64,000 nt of DNA from Govania unica (GCF_027920805.1 NZ_JANWOI010000005.1:62001-126000); one strand, 5' to 3'; counted from the first letter of the stretch, positions 51,080-61,664 are shown. Notes: generated by a model from the sequence alone, not told the origin. Numbers and translations: made by a program.

Positions 51080-52168
51080 ATGCTCTACAACCTGTTGTTC
51101 CCGCTGAGCAGCGAGTTCCCGATATTCAATATTTTCAAATACATCACCTTCCGGGCTGGTGGTGCGGTGATGACTGCGCTCCTAGTCAGCTTCATTTTCG
51201 GGCCCAGCCTCATTCGCTGGCTCAAAAGCAAGCAGGGCAAGGGCCAGCCCATCCGCGACGACGGCCCGCAAAGCCATATCGTCACCAAGCAGGGCACCCC
51301 GACCATGGGCGGCGTGCTGATTCTCCTGGCGCTCACCGTCGCGACGCTGTTATGGGCGGATTTGACCAGCCATTACGTCTGGGCGGCGCTTTTGGTGACC
51401 ATCGGTTTTGGCGCGGTGGGCTTTGCCGACGACTATATGAAGGTCACAAAACTCAATCCTAAGGGCTTGAGCGGTCGCACCAAGCTGTTGATAGAAGGTG
51501 TCATCGCTTTCGTCGCCGTGTGGTGGATCATGCTGGCCTCGGGCTCGGCGGAGGCTGGAAAACTGACGATTCCGCTTCTTAAGAATGTTGTCTTCGACCT
51601 TGGAAACTTCTATCTCATCTTCGGTCTGGTGGTGATTGTCGGCGCGTCGAACGCTGTCAACCTGACTGACGGTCTGGATGGCCTTGCCACCATGCCGGTG
51701 ATCATCGCTGCCGGCGCATTCGCACTGATCGCATATGTCGTGGGCAACGTGGTTTTCGCCAATTATCTGCAAATCACCCCGGTCGTCGGAGCCGGGGAAC
51801 TCGCTGTGTTCTGCGGCGCCATCATCGGCGCGGGGCTCGGGTTCCTGTGGTTCAACGCGCCGCCGGCCATGGTGTTCATGGGCGACACCGGCAGCCTGTC
51901 ACTCGGCGGTGCGCTCGGCGTTGTCGGCGTCGTCACCAAGCATGAGGTGGAGCTGGCCATTATCGGCGGCCTCTTTGTGCTCGAAACAGTGTCGGTGATC
52001 ATGCAGGTGGCGTCCTTCAAGCTGACCGGCAAGCGGATTTTCCGCATGGCCCCGCTGCATCACCATTTCGAAGAAAAAGGCTGGCCGGAATCGACGGTAG
52101 TCATCCGGTTCTGGATCATTGCGGTGATCCTGGCTCTCATCGGTCTCTCGACCCTCAAACTGCGTTAG
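51080..52168 (+). CDS. mraY: Phospho-MurNAc-pentapeptide translocase MraY
   Basis: This 362-residue polytopic enzyme (ten helices) makes lipid I by transferring phospho-MurNAc-pentapeptide to undecaprenyl phosphate. Conserved pieces: [13 protein letters not shown] near 73, the Mg2+/catalytic aspartates in GFADDYMKV near 116, [16 protein letters not shown] near 192, and [11 protein letters not shown] near 268, with [15 protein letters not shown] near the end. Length and all motifs are standard. Confidence 0.96.
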   Translation: MLYNLLFPLSSEFPIFNIFKYITFRAGGAVMTALLVSFIFGPSLIRWLKSKQGKGQPIRDDGPQSHIVTKQGTPTMGGVLILLALTVATLLWADLTSHYVWAALLVTIGFGAVGFADDYMKVTKLNPKGLSGRTKLLIEGVIAFVAVWWIMLASGSAEAGKLTIPLLKNVVFDLGNFYLIFGLVVIVGASNAVNLTDGLDGLATMPVIIAAGAFALIAYVVGNVVFANYLQITPVVGAGELAVFCGAIIGAGLGFLWFNAPPAMVFMGDTGSLSLGGALGVVGVVTKHEVELAIIGGLFVLETVSVIMQVASFKLTGKRIFRMAPLHHHFEEKGWPESTVVIRFWIIAVILALIGLSTLKLR

Positions 52169-52181
52169 GAAGGGACGGGAC

Positions 52182-53588
52182 GTGATAGTCGTCAAGGCGT
52201 TTGCAGGCAAAACGGTCGCGGTCTTCGGTCTCGCGCGCTCTGGTCTTGCCTCGGCCTTGTCCTTGCAGGCGGGCGGCGCTCAGGTTCTGGTTCATGACGA
52301 CAATGCCGACCGCCGCGCCGAAGCCGAACGCCTGGGCCTCACGGTCGCCGATCTTTACGCCGCCGACTGGTCGCGGATGGATGCCTTCGTCGTCAGCCCC
52401 GGCGTGCCGCTCACCCATCCCGTGCCGCATCCTTTGGTGATCGCGGCCCAAGCCGCCCATGTGCCGGTCATCGGCGATATGGAATTGTTCGACTATGCCC
52501 GCGCCGATCTGCCCCCGGCCAAAGTCATTGCCATCACCGGCACCAACGGCAAATCGACCACGACGGCGCTTGTGGGTCATATCCTCGTTGCGGCAGGCTA
52601 TCCGGTTGCGGTCGGCGGCAATATCGGCACCGGCGTGCTCGATCTTGAACCCCTGCCCGCAGGCGGCGTCTATGTGCTCGAACTTTCATCCTTCCAGATT
52701 GATCTGACCGATAAATTCCGCCCTGACGTGGCGGTCCTCCTCAATATGACGCCCGATCATCTTGATCGTCACGGCGACATGGCGGGGTATGAGGCGGTCA
52801 AGGAAAAGCTGTTCCTCGGTCAGGGCTCCGGACAGGTGGCGGTGATCGGTGTCGATGACGCCCATGGCATCCAGTTTGCCGAACGGCTGTCGCGTCAGGA
52901 GAAAAACCCTCAGGGCGGTCCGCATGTCATTCCCGTTTCCGTCGAATATGCAACCGGCGGCGGCGTCACCGTCAAGGACGGGGTGCTGTATGACGGCATC
53001 GAAGGCGGCGCGGTCCCCGTGGGCAGCCTCACGGCGATTGAAACCCTGCGCGGCAAACATAACTGGCAGAACGCGGCGGCGGCTTATGCGGCGGTGCGTT
53101 CGGTCGGGCTTGGCGCGGGCGTGATTTTCCGTGCGCTCGGCAGTTTTCCCGGGCTGGAGCATCGCCTGCAAAAGGTAGCGGCGCGAGACGGCATTGAATT
53201 CATCAATGATTCAAAGGCCACCAATATCGACGCGGCCTCCAAAGCGCTCGGCACGTTCGAGCATATCTATTGGATCGCTGGCGGCAAACCCAAGACCACC
53301 GATCTTCAGGTCCTTAAGGATTTCTTCCCGCATATCGCCAAAGCCTATCTGATCGGTGACGCCGCCCCGGCCTTCGCCGCGTCTCTCGGCGCGACGCTCG
53401 ATCATGTGATCGCGGGCGATCTTGCGACGGCGACCCGCATGGCTTTCGCTGACGCGCGCGCGGCGGGACAGGCGGCGGTGGTGCTGTTGTCTCCGGCCTG
53501 CGCCTCCTATGATCAGTTCAGGGATTTCGAAGATCGCGGCCGTCAGTTCGCGGCGCTGTCGCAATCCCTTGCGGCCGGGGGGGCTTAA
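52182..53588 (+). CDS. murD: UDP-MurNAc-L-Ala:D-Glu ligase MurD
   Basis: This 468-residue Mur ligase adds D-glutamate. The Rossmann UDP-binding start is KTVAVFGLARSGLASALSLQAGG, the ATP loop AITGTNGKSTTTALVGHIL (~116-134), then LELSSFQIDLTDKFRPDVAVLLNMTPDHLDRHGDM, and the C-terminal FINDSKATNIDAASKAL and LSPACASYDQF. The start is GTG 52182 with AGGAAGGGA upstream, 13 nt after mraY. Standard length. Confidence 0.95.
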   Translation: MIVVKAFAGKTVAVFGLARSGLASALSLQAGGAQVLVHDDNADRRAEAERLGLTVADLYAADWSRMDAFVVSPGVPLTHPVPHPLVIAAQAAHVPVIGDMELFDYARADLPPAKVIAITGTNGKSTTTALVGHILVAAGYPVAVGGNIGTGVLDLEPLPAGGVYVLELSSFQIDLTDKFRPDVAVLLNMTPDHLDRHGDMAGYEAVKEKLFLGQGSGQVAVIGVDDAHGIQFAERLSRQEKNPQGGPHVIPVSVEYATGGGVTVKDGVLYDGIEGGAVPVGSLTAIETLRGKHNWQNAAAAYAAVRSVGLGAGVIFRALGSFPGLEHRLQKVAARDGIEFINDSKATNIDAASKALGTFEHIYWIAGGKPKTTDLQVLKDFFPHIAKAYLIGDAAPAFAASLGATLDHVIAGDLATATRMAFADARAAGQAAVVLLSPACASYDQFRDFEDRGRQFAALSQSLAAGGA

Positions 53589-53591
53589 GCC

Positions 53592-54758
53592 ATGTTCACA
53601 CGTACGGATCGCAGCCTTCTTGGCAATTGGTGGTGGACGGTGGATCGCGGGCTTTTGCTCGCGCTCACCATCCTTATCGGCTTCGGCATGCTTCTGACCT
53701 ACGGCGCAAGCGTCGCGGTGGCGGAACGGCTTGGCCTTTCGTCCTTTCATTTCGCGGAACGTCAGCTTGGCTATCTGCTGTTGACGGTTTTGCTGATGTT
53801 CGGCATTTCGCTCGCCTCGCCGCGCACGGTGCGGCGGACGGCGGTGGCCTTGTTTCCGGTGGTGCTCGGTCTTGTGGTGCTCGCCGGGTTTTTCGGGCCT
53901 GAGATCAAGGGCTCCCGGCGCTGGTTGCCACTTGGCAGTTTTGCCTTGCAGCCCTCCGAATTTCTGAAGCCGCTGTTTATTGTCACCTGCGCCTGGATGT
54001 TTTCGGAACAGATGCGCAATCCGCAATTTCCGGGTCGCAAGATCGCCGCCGTCATTCTGCTGATGACGGTGACGGCGCTGGTGATGCAACCGGATATCGG
54101 CCAGACGGCGCTGATTGTGATTGTCTGGCTCGGTCTGTTTTTCCTCGCTGGTCTGCCGCTTCTGTGGCTTGTGGTGCTGGGCATCACCGGCGTTGTGGCC
54201 ATGGGTGCGGCCTATATGTTCCTGCCTCATGTGACCAGCCGCATCAATCGCTTCCTCGATCCCGCAAGCGGTGACACCTATCAGATCGACACCGCCTTGA
54301 ACGCCTTCCGCAATGGTGGTCTGTTCGGGCGCGGTCCGGGCGAGGGACTGGTGAAACGCGTGTTGCCCGACGCCCATACGGATTTTATTTTCGCGGTGGC
54401 GGGTGAAGAATTCGGCGTTGTCGCCTGCCTTGGCCTGTTGCTGATTTTCGCCATCATTGTCATTCGCGGTCTTCTTAATCTTCTGAAGGAAAACGACCCC
54501 TTCGTCTATCTCGCGACCGCCGGTTTGTTGTTTCAGTTCGGCGTGCAGGCCTATATCAACATGGGCGTCAATCTCGCCGTCTTGCCATCCAAGGGCATGA
54601 CCCTGCCGTTCGTCAGTTATGGCGGATCATCCATGCTGGCGCTTGGCCTGACCATGGGCATGGTGTTGTCATTCAGCCGCCGTCAGCCGGTGATCGGCGC
54701 AAACCGTCCCATGCCGCGCACGATGCCCGCGCGCCGCCGTGAGGAGGGCGAACCATGA
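53592..54758 (+). CDS. ftsW: Septal glycosyltransferase FtsW
   Basis: This 388-residue SEDS protein with about ten membrane helices polymerises lipid II at the septum with FtsI. Signatures: GPEIKGSRRWLPLGSFALQPSEFLKPLFIV near 101-130, MQPDIGQTALI (catalytic Asp), GGLFGRGPGEGLVKRVLPDAHTDFIFAVAGEEFG near 240, and MGVNLAVLPSKGMTLPFVSYGGSSM near 329-353. It starts 3 nt after murD and overlaps murG by 4 nt. Confidence 0.96.
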   Translation: MFTRTDRSLLGNWWWTVDRGLLLALTILIGFGMLLTYGASVAVAERLGLSSFHFAERQLGYLLLTVLLMFGISLASPRTVRRTAVALFPVVLGLVVLAGFFGPEIKGSRRWLPLGSFALQPSEFLKPLFIVTCAWMFSEQMRNPQFPGRKIAAVILLMTVTALVMQPDIGQTALIVIVWLGLFFLAGLPLLWLVVLGITGVVAMGAAYMFLPHVTSRINRFLDPASGDTYQIDTALNAFRNGGLFGRGPGEGLVKRVLPDAHTDFIFAVAGEEFGVVACLGLLLIFAIIVIRGLLNLLKENDPFVYLATAGLLFQFGVQAYINMGVNLAVLPSKGMTLPFVSYGGSSMLALGLTMGMVLSFSRRQPVIGANRPMPRTMPARRREEGEP

Positions 54759-55906
54759 AGCGCCGTCAGTTCACCATCGCGCTTGCCGCAGGCGGTACCG
54801 GCGGCCATGTGATCCCGGCTCAGGCCCTGGCGGCGGAACTGGCCCGGCGCGGTCATCGCCCAGTGCTGCTGACCGACCGTCGCGGTCTGCGCTATGCGCC
54901 TTTATTTCCGGATATCCCGGTGCATGAAGTGGCGAACGCTCCTGCGGGCAGCGGTCTTCTGACCCGTATCCGTTCGGGCCTGATGGCCATCGGCGGCAGT
55001 CTGCGGGCGGCACGTTTGCTGCGTGACATCGACGCCTCGGCGGTGATCGGCTTTGGCGGCTATCCATCCTTGCCCTCGGGCTTCGGTGCATTTCTCGCAG
55101 GCGTGCCGTTAGCACTTCATGAACAGAACGCGGTGTTCGGCGGCAGCAATCGCCTGCTTGCCCGGGTCGCTCAGTTCGTGGCGCTTTCGGCCCCTGATAC
55201 ACAGCGTCTGCCGCGCTGGATTTCCAATCAGCATGTGACCGGCAATCCGGTGCGCCCGGCGGTAACCTTGCTGCGCGATCGCGATTATCCCACGCCCGAG
55301 GCCGATGGACCGTTGCGCATTCTGGTCATCGGCGGCAGTCAGGGCGCGACCATTTTAAGCGATGTGGTGCCAGCGGCGATTTCCGCTTTGCCAAAAGCCA
55401 TGTACGCCCGTCTCGCCATCATCCAGCAAGCCCGCGAAGAAGATCTCGACCGGGTGCGCAACGCCTATCAATCGCTCGGCATCGCCGCGGCGGTTTTGCC
55501 CTTCATCGACAATCTGCCGACCGAACTCGCCGAAGCGCATCTGATGATCGCACGCTCCGGCGCCTCCACCGTTAGCGAATTGAGCGCGGCCGGACGCCCG
55601 GCGATCCTCGTACCCTTCGCCGCCGCGACCGATGACCATCAGACCGCGAACGCCGCGGAGCTGCGCGACGCGGGCGGAGCCTGGGTGATCGCACAAAAAG
55701 ACTTCACCCCGGGGACGCTCGCCAAACTGCTGCAATCCCTGTTGCGGGAGCCTACACAACTGGTGACCGCCGCCGCCGCTGCGCGCGCCACCGGACGGCC
55801 GAACGCAGCCTCGGATATCGCCGATCTCATTGAACGTATGATTCTCGCGCGCGGGCCGCTTGCCGCCCTACCGCTTCTAGACGAACAGAATAAGGACGCC
55901 GCATGA
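54755..55906 (+). CDS. murG: Lipid II synthase MurG
   Basis: This 383-residue membrane-associated GT-B glycosyltransferase adds GlcNAc to lipid I. The N-terminal glycine loop is [17 protein letters not shown] (residues 10-26); [12 protein letters not shown] and [17 protein letters not shown] follow near 92-133. The C-domain has [16 protein letters not shown] near 190, [38 protein letters not shown] near 266-303. Overlaps of 4 nt with ftsW and murC. Confidence 0.95.
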   Translation: MKRRQFTIALAAGGTGGHVIPAQALAAELARRGHRPVLLTDRRGLRYAPLFPDIPVHEVANAPAGSGLLTRIRSGLMAIGGSLRAARLLRDIDASAVIGFGGYPSLPSGFGAFLAGVPLALHEQNAVFGGSNRLLARVAQFVALSAPDTQRLPRWISNQHVTGNPVRPAVTLLRDRDYPTPEADGPLRILVIGGSQGATILSDVVPAAISALPKAMYARLAIIQQAREEDLDRVRNAYQSLGIAAAVLPFIDNLPTELAEAHLMIARSGASTVSELSAAGRPAILVPFAAATDDHQTANAAELRDAGGAWVIAQKDFTPGTLAKLLQSLLREPTQLVTAAAAARATGRPNAASDIADLIERMILARGPLAALPLLDEQNKDAA

Positions 55907-57324
55907 CCAAATGGAACCCGCTCAATATCGGCCGCATTCACTTCATCGGCATCGGCGGCATCGGCATGAGCGGCATCGCCGAAGTGATGCATAATCTCGG
56001 TTACGCAGTGCAGGGCAGCGATATCGGTGAAAATGCCAATGTGAAACGTCTGCGCGGTCTCGGTATACCGGTGGCCATTGGTCAGTCGGCCGAAAATGTC
56101 GCGGATGCCCGGGTCGTTGTTTATTCCTCGGCGGTCAAGGCCGACAATCCAGAAATGCAGGCTGCCCGCGCAGCCCTGAAACCCGTTGTGCGCCGGGCCG
56201 AGATGCTGGCTGAACTGATGCGCCTGAAGGCCTGCGTCTCGATCGCTGGTACCCACGGCAAAACCACCACCACGTCGATGGTCGCCTGCGTGCTTGATGC
56301 GGCGGAATATGATCCGACGGTGATCAATGGCGGCATTGTCAATGCTTATGGCACCAACGCGCGTCTCGGCACCGGCGACTGGATGGTGGTCGAAGCGGAT
56401 GAATCCGACGGGACCTTTGTCAAACTGCCTGCGACCATTGCGGTTGTGACCAATATCGATCCCGAGCATCTCGATTTCTATGGCGATTTTGAAACCGAAA
56501 AAGCCGCCTTCCTGCGCTTTGTGGAATCGGTGCCGTTCTATGGCTTCGCCGCCGTCTGCATTGATCATCCGGAAGTGCAGGCACTGATCGGCCGTGTTCA
56601 TGATCGCAAGATTGTAACCTACGGCCTCAGCCCGCAAGCCGACGTGCGCGGCATCAATCTCAGTTTCGCCAATGGCAATGCCGAATATGACGTCGAAATC
56701 CGCGACCGTCAAAACGGCGAGACGCGGGTGATCGCGGGCGTGAAGCTGCCCATGCCCGGTACCCACAACGTGCAAAATTCGCTCGCCGCCATCGCCGTTG
56801 CTGCTGAACTTGGCATTTCCGATGATGTAGTGCGCAGTGCGCTCGCGGGCTTTGGCGGTGTCAAGCGGCGCTTCACCAAAGTGGGTGTGATTGATGGCGT
56901 CACCATCATCGATGATTACGGTCATCATCCGGTGGAAATCGCCGCCGTTCTCAAGGCCGGACGTCAGGCCTACGACCAGCGCGTGATCGCCGTCGTGCAG
57001 CCGCATCGCTATTCGCGCCTGAACAGTCTGTTCGAAGAATTCTGCACCTGCTTCAACGATGCCGACACAGTGATCGTCGCCGATGTCTATGCGGCGGGAG
57101 AAGAACCGATCCCTGGCAGAGATCGCGATGCCTTGGCGGAAGGGTTGCGCGCGCATGGTCATCGCCATGTGATCGCGCTCGATAATCAAGCCGATCTCGC
57201 GGTTCTGGTCGCGGCCGAAGCCGTGCCGGGCGACGTGGTGATCTGTCTTGGTGCAGGCAGCATTTCAGCCTGGGCCTATGACTTGCCCGAAGCCCTCGCC
57301 GGTTTGAAAAGCGGAGCCGCCTGA
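55903..57324 (+). CDS. murC: UDP-MurNAc:L-Ala ligase MurC
   Basis: This 473-residue Mur ligase adds the first peptide residue, L-alanine. The dinucleotide fold is [30 protein letters not shown], the ATP loop [19 protein letters not shown] (~113-131), [34 protein letters not shown] near 163, and [22 protein letters not shown] near 340. Its stop TGA shares a base with the murB ATG (TGATG). Confidence 0.96.
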   Translation: MTKWNPLNIGRIHFIGIGGIGMSGIAEVMHNLGYAVQGSDIGENANVKRLRGLGIPVAIGQSAENVADARVVVYSSAVKADNPEMQAARAALKPVVRRAEMLAELMRLKACVSIAGTHGKTTTTSMVACVLDAAEYDPTVINGGIVNAYGTNARLGTGDWMVVEADESDGTFVKLPATIAVVTNIDPEHLDFYGDFETEKAAFLRFVESVPFYGFAAVCIDHPEVQALIGRVHDRKIVTYGLSPQADVRGINLSFANGNAEYDVEIRDRQNGETRVIAGVKLPMPGTHNVQNSLAAIAVAAELGISDDVVRSALAGFGGVKRRFTKVGVIDGVTIIDDYGHHPVEIAAVLKAGRQAYDQRVIAVVQPHRYSRLNSLFEEFCTCFNDADTVIVADVYAAGEEPIPGRDRDALAEGLRAHGHRHVIALDNQADLAVLVAAEAVPGDVVICLGAGSISAWAYDLPEALAGLKSGAA

Positions 57325-58274
57325 TGACTACGCCGCAGCCCGCGCAGAAAATCCTTGATCGGCTGCCGCCTGTGCGTGGCCGCTATGACGCGGGCGCGTC
57401 CTTGGCGGAATATACCTGGTTCCGGGTTGGTGGTGCTGCGGATGTTTTGTTCCGTCCGGCGGATACGTCCGATCTCGTGGATTTTTTGCGCAATGTTCCG
57501 GTTGATCTGCCGCTCTCGGTGATCGGGCTCGGCTCCAACCTGCTGGTGCGGGACGGCGGCGTCGATGGCGTGGTTATTCGTCTCGGCAAGGCGTTCGGCC
57601 AGATGGAACGGGTGGGGCGTGTCATCCGTGCCGGTGGCGGCGCAAGCGATATCAGCGTTGCCTCGTTCGCCCGTGATGAAGGCCTCGGTGGTCTTGAATT
57701 TCTGCGCGGCATTCCCGGCACAATCGGCGGCGCGCTCCGTATGAACGCGGGTGCTTACGGGCATGAAGTGGCCGATGTGCTGGTGGCTGCCGAAGCGCTC
57801 GATCGTCACGGCAATCTCCATCGCCTGACGCCGGACGAGATGGGTTTTTCCTATCGCAAGACCCGCGTCCCCGAAGACTGGATTTTTGTCAGCGGCGAAT
57901 TTCGCGGCACGCCCGATGATCCCGCCGTCATCGCCGCCCGCATGGACCGCATCAACGAAGCGCGCGAGGAAAGCCAACCCTTACGCACCCGCACCGGCGG
58001 CAGCACGTTCAAGAACCCGACCTCGGCGGACGCGAAGGGCCGCCGCGCCTGGGAACTCGTCGACGAGGCAGGCTGTCGCGGCCATAAGGTCGGCGGCGCC
58101 GAAGTCTCGGCCAAACATTGCAATTTTCTGATCAACAGCGGCACAGCCACGGCAACCGATATCGAACGCCTGGGCGAGGATGTGCGCCGCCGCGTCAAGG
58201 ACGTGACGGGTGTCTCCCTTGACTGGGAAATCCGCCGCATCGGACGCCGCCCTAAGGAAGGACCGAAGACATGA
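57324..58274 (+). CDS. murB: UDP-N-acetylenolpyruvoylglucosamine reductase MurB
   Basis: This 316-residue FAD enzyme reduces enolpyruvyl-UDP-GlcNAc to UDP-MurNAc. Seen: LAEYTWFRVGGAADVLFRPAD, the FAD-binding IGLGSNLLVRDGGVDGVVIRLG, LEFLRGIPGTIGGALRMNAGAYGHEVADVL, GFSYRKTRVPEDWIFVSGEF, and the C-terminal RTGGSTFKNP with the catalytic serine, then HCNFLINSGTATATDIERLGE. This is the type I enzyme of usual length. It overlaps ddl by 4 nt. Confidence 0.95.
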   Translation: MTTPQPAQKILDRLPPVRGRYDAGASLAEYTWFRVGGAADVLFRPADTSDLVDFLRNVPVDLPLSVIGLGSNLLVRDGGVDGVVIRLGKAFGQMERVGRVIRAGGGASDISVASFARDEGLGGLEFLRGIPGTIGGALRMNAGAYGHEVADVLVAAEALDRHGNLHRLTPDEMGFSYRKTRVPEDWIFVSGEFRGTPDDPAVIAARMDRINEAREESQPLRTRTGGSTFKNPTSADAKGRRAWELVDEAGCRGHKVGGAEVSAKHCNFLINSGTATATDIERLGEDVRRRVKDVTGVSLDWEIRRIGRRPKEGPKT

Positions 58275-59191
58275 GCATATTGACCCGCGCCGGATGCCAT
58301 GTGGCGGTTTTGATGGGCGGCTGGTCGGCCGAGCGCGAGGTCTCGCTTGTGTCCGGCGCAGCAGTGTCCAAGGCGCTGTCCGAAGCGGGTTACCGCGTCA
58401 GCGAAATCGACATGGAACGTGACATCGCCGCCCGTCTCGCCGCGCTCAAACCGGATGTGGTGTTCAACGCGCTGCATGGCCGCTGGGGTGAGGACGGAAC
58501 CGTTCAGGGGCTGCTCGAAATCATGGGCATTCCCTATACCCATTCGGGCGTCATGGCGTCGGCTGTGGCCATGGACAAACCGGCGGCCAAGCAATTGTTT
58601 CTCGATGCCGGAATCCCTTGCGCGCCGGGCGTGGTGGTGTCGCGCAGCGAGCTTGTGGCGCACGAGCCGATGCCGCGCCCCTATGTGGTCAAGCCCTTGA
58701 ACGAAGGCTCAAGCGTCGGCGTCGTCATCGTGCAGAAGGGCGACAACTGGACCGCCGATGTGGCGCGCTTCCCGACCGCCGAGCGGTTGCTGGTGGAGCA
58801 ATATATTCCGGGCCGGGAAATTCAGGTCGCGGTCATGGACAACAAGGCGCTCGGCGCAATTGAGATCAAGCCGAAATCCGGGTTCTATGATTACGCCGCC
58901 AAATACACGGCCGGGCTCGCCGATCATCTGATGCCCGCGCCGTTGTCGGATGCGGCCCGCGCGCTTGTGCATGATTATGCCGAACGCGCCCATAAGGCGC
59001 TCGGCTGTCGCGGCGTGACGCGCTCCGATTTCCGTTATGACGAAGCGAACGAGCGGTTTTATATCCTCGAAACCAACACCCAGCCCGGCATGACGCCGCT
59101 CTCGCTGGTGCCGGAAATTGCCGGTGACAAAAATATATCCTTCACCGACCTGGTCTGCTGGCTGGTCGAAGACGCGGGAGTGGAACGATGA
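58271..59191 (+). CDS. ddl: D-alanine:D-alanine ligase
   Basis: This 306-residue ATP-grasp ligase makes D-Ala-D-Ala for MurF. N-terminal VLMGGWSAEREVSLVSGAAV (residues 14-33), VFNALHGRWGEDGTVQGLLEIMGIPYTHSGVMASAVAMDK near 72-110, YVVKPLNEGSSVGV near 141, GCRGVTRSDFRYDE near 251, and LETNTQPGMTPLSLVPEIA near 271. MurB-Ddl-FtsQ order is typical of alphaproteobacteria. Its last 4 nt overlap ftsQ. Confidence 0.95.
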   Translation: MSILTRAGCHVAVLMGGWSAEREVSLVSGAAVSKALSEAGYRVSEIDMERDIAARLAALKPDVVFNALHGRWGEDGTVQGLLEIMGIPYTHSGVMASAVAMDKPAAKQLFLDAGIPCAPGVVVSRSELVAHEPMPRPYVVKPLNEGSSVGVVIVQKGDNWTADVARFPTAERLLVEQYIPGREIQVAVMDNKALGAIEIKPKSGFYDYAAKYTAGLADHLMPAPLSDAARALVHDYAERAHKALGCRGVTRSDFRYDEANERFYILETNTQPGMTPLSLVPEIAGDKNISFTDLVCWLVEDAGVER

Positions 59192-60354
59192 GAGCTGATC
59201 GTGATCCGAACCGGCCTGAGGGCGCACGCGGTCCTGAACTGCGGGTGACGCCCGACGCGCGCCCAACGCAACCCCAGCGTCCTCAACCCCAGCGTCCTCA
59301 ACCCCAGCGCCCGGATCAACTGCGTCAAGATCCGCAGCTTGCGCGATCTGCGGCCGATCCACGGGATGAGCCGCGCCTGTCTCCTCGCCCGGCGCAACCG
59401 CAATCGGCGCAACCGCGTCCTACAGCTCAGCGGCCGCGGCCGCAGGAGCCGCGGCCGCAGGAGCCGCAACTTTCACTCACGCGCGGGGATCGCGACGACG
59501 GCGAACCGCGCTATCGCCGGGGGGAACGGGAGATGCATACTCTGCGTCGCAGACGCAGGGTTTATGCATTCCGGAGGCTCATGCCACCAGTTCTTGTGTT
59601 CGTTCTTGGTCTGTTCTGCGCATTTCTCTGGAGTTCGGGGGCTGCAAGCTCTATCCTGAACGGCGTAACGCAATTCCTGCTCGATCAGTCGGTCAAAGCG
59701 GGGCTTGTGGTGGAAAATGTCAGCATTCAGGGGCGGGACAAGCTGAGCGAGGCCGAGTTGAGAGAAGCTTTGGGCATAACCAAGGGCACGCCGATCTTTG
59801 CGGTGGACCCCGAGGACGCGCGCGCGCGTGTTTCATCCGTCGGATGGGTGAAAACGGCGTCTGTGGCGCGTGAATTGCCCAACACCATTCGCGTGGTGAT
59901 CGAAGAACGCACCCCCGCGGCTCTCTGGCAGCGCGACGGCGTCTTGACCCTGATCGACGCTGATGGCCATCCCATCACCTCGACCGACGTCGCGGGCTAC
60001 AGCAATCTGCCGCAGGTCGTTGGCAAGGGGGCCGAATTCGCGGCTGCCGATCTCATGAAGGCGGTCAGGTCCGAACCTGAACTCGCGTCCCGCATCAAGG
60101 CGGCGGTACGGGTCGGGGAACGGCGCTGGGACATCGTTTTCAAAGGCGGCGTGCGCGCCCGGCTGCCGGAACAGGATCTGCCCGGAGCCTGGGTCCGTCT
60201 GGCCGAGCTTGAGCGCAAGCATCGTCTGCTCGAACGTGAAATTCATATCATCGACCTGCGTCAGCCCGACCGGCTGGTGCTGCGCCTGACCGAGCCTGAA
60301 GTGGCGCGCCGCAAGGAATCAAGCGACGCCAAACCGAAAGGAGCACGGGTCTAA
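59188..60354 (+). CDS. ftsQ: Cell division protein FtsQ with a long repetitive cytosolic tail
   Basis: This is a 388-residue divisome protein. Residues 1-125 are a disordered, Pro/Gln/Arg-rich cytosolic region with near-exact repeats (QPQRP three times, encoded by a 15-bp tandem repeat around 59269-59312; PRPQEPRPQEP by another at about 59434-59466). The membrane helix is at residues 131-150 (LMPPVLVFVLGLFCAFLW). The periplasmic part has the POTRA domain (VENVSIQGRDKLSEAELREALGITKGTPIFAVD) and the FtsQ beta domain (GWVKTASVARELPNTIRVVIEERTPAALWQ). It links FtsL/FtsB to the septal synthase. The tail is much longer than the roughly 25 residues of E. coli FtsQ. ftsA starts immediately after the stop. 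Confidence 0.93.
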   Translation: MRADRDPNRPEGARGPELRVTPDARPTQPQRPQPQRPQPQRPDQLRQDPQLARSAADPRDEPRLSPRPAQPQSAQPRPTAQRPRPQEPRPQEPQLSLTRGDRDDGEPRYRRGEREMHTLRRRRRVYAFRRLMPPVLVFVLGLFCAFLWSSGAASSILNGVTQFLLDQSVKAGLVVENVSIQGRDKLSEAELREALGITKGTPIFAVDPEDARARVSSVGWVKTASVARELPNTIRVVIEERTPAALWQRDGVLTLIDADGHPITSTDVAGYSNLPQVVGKGAEFAAADLMKAVRSEPELASRIKAAVRVGERRWDIVFKGGVRARLPEQDLPGAWVRLAELERKHRLLEREIHIIDLRQPDRLVLRLTEPEVARRKESSDAKPKGARV

Positions 60355-61593
60355 ATGGCCGTTGCCCGCGACAAATTCGTTGCCGCGCTGGACGTTGGAA
60401 GCTCCAAGGTCTGCTGCTTTATTGCGCGCCAAACGGATGAAGGCGGGGTCCGTGTCGTCGGCATCGGCCATCAGGTGTCCACCGGCCTCAAGGCCGGCGC
60501 CGTGGTCGATATGGAAGAAACCGAAACCTCGATCCGCACCGCTGTTGACGCCGCCGAACGCATGGCTGGCACACCCATTGACGAGGTTTACGTCAATCTG
60601 TCGCTGAGCAGCATTCAGTCCGAAGGGGTGTCGGTCGATGTGGCGGTCGAGGGTCATGAAATCGGCAACGCCGATATCCTTCATGTCCTTGACCGTGGCC
60701 GCGCGGCGTTTGACGCGCGCGGGCGGGAAATTGTCCATGCCCTGCCGGTGTCTTATGCCGTCGATCAGTCTTTCGGCGTGCGTGAACCGCGGGGCCTGAT
60801 CGGGGAACGGCTGGGCGTTGAGATGCATGTGGTGACGGCCCCGGCAAGCCCTATCCGCAATCTTGAGGCTTGCGTCGGACGCGGCCATTTGCGGGTCGCG
60901 GGATTTGTCGTGTCACCCTATGCCGCCGGTCTGTCGTCGCTCGTCGAAGATGAAAAGGATCTTGGTGTCGTGCTCGTGGATATGGGCGGCGGCACGACCT
61001 CGATCGCTGTGTTTATTGATGGGGCGATGGCTTACACCTCGGTCATTCCGGTCGGTGGCAATCATGTGACCAATGACATCGCACGCGGGTTGTTGACGCC
61101 GGTGTCCCATGCCGAACGCATGAAGACGCTGTTCGGCAGCGCGCTCCCAAGCGCCTCCGATGATCGTGAAATTATTGATGTGCCGCAGGTCGGTGAACAT
61201 GACGTCGACAGCATGAGCCGCATTCCGCGCTCCATGCTGACCGGCATCATTCGCCCGCGGCTTGAGGAAACTTTTGAACTCGTGCGCGATCGTCTGATCG
61301 AAAGCGGGTTCGACCGATTGGCGGGCCGCCGGGTTGTTCTGACCGGCGGCGCGTCACAGTTGCCGGGTACGCGCGATCTTGCGACCCGGGTGCTTGACAA
61401 GCGTGTGCGGGTTGGCCAACCGCTTACGGTGCATGGTTTGGCCGATGTAACCCAGGGACCGGCTTTTTCGACCTGCGCAGGGCTTCTGACCTATGCGGTC
61501 AGCGGTCCGGTGGAGGCGCAGGCGCGTCCGACGATGGCGGATCCCCGCAATCGTCTGGCGCGGGTGGGCCGCTGGCTACGAGAGAACTTCTGA
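60355..61593 (+). CDS. ftsA: Cell division protein FtsA
   Basis: This is a 412-residue actin-like membrane tether for FtsZ. Phosphate 1 region FVAALDVGSSKVCCFIARQ (residues 8-26), the 1C subdomain SVDVAVEGHEIGNADILHVLDRGRAAF, phosphate 2 VLVDMGGGTTSIAVFIDGAMAYTSVIPVGGNHVTNDIARGL (204-244), and adenosine motif RVVLTGGASQLPG near 324. The C-terminal amphipathic helix is LARVGRWLRENF, the membrane anchor. A 71-nt gap precedes ftsZ. Confidence 0.96.
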   Translation: MAVARDKFVAALDVGSSKVCCFIARQTDEGGVRVVGIGHQVSTGLKAGAVVDMEETETSIRTAVDAAERMAGTPIDEVYVNLSLSSIQSEGVSVDVAVEGHEIGNADILHVLDRGRAAFDARGREIVHALPVSYAVDQSFGVREPRGLIGERLGVEMHVVTAPASPIRNLEACVGRGHLRVAGFVVSPYAAGLSSLVEDEKDLGVVLVDMGGGTTSIAVFIDGAMAYTSVIPVGGNHVTNDIARGLLTPVSHAERMKTLFGSALPSASDDREIIDVPQVGEHDVDSMSRIPRSMLTGIIRPRLEETFELVRDRLIESGFDRLAGRRVVLTGGASQLPGTRDLATRVLDKRVRVGQPLTVHGLADVTQGPAFSTCAGLLTYAVSGPVEAQARPTMADPRNRLARVGRWLRENF

Positions 61594-61664
61594 AGGGCTG
61601 GGGGATGCCACTCTTTCGAAGTAAATGACAACATGACCAAATTCTGTTGAATGGAGATCGCCAA

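Noticed and set aside
55639-57189. 516-codon minus-strand frame across murG/murC
   Set aside because: Antisense to two canonical dcw genes, with no domain of its own.
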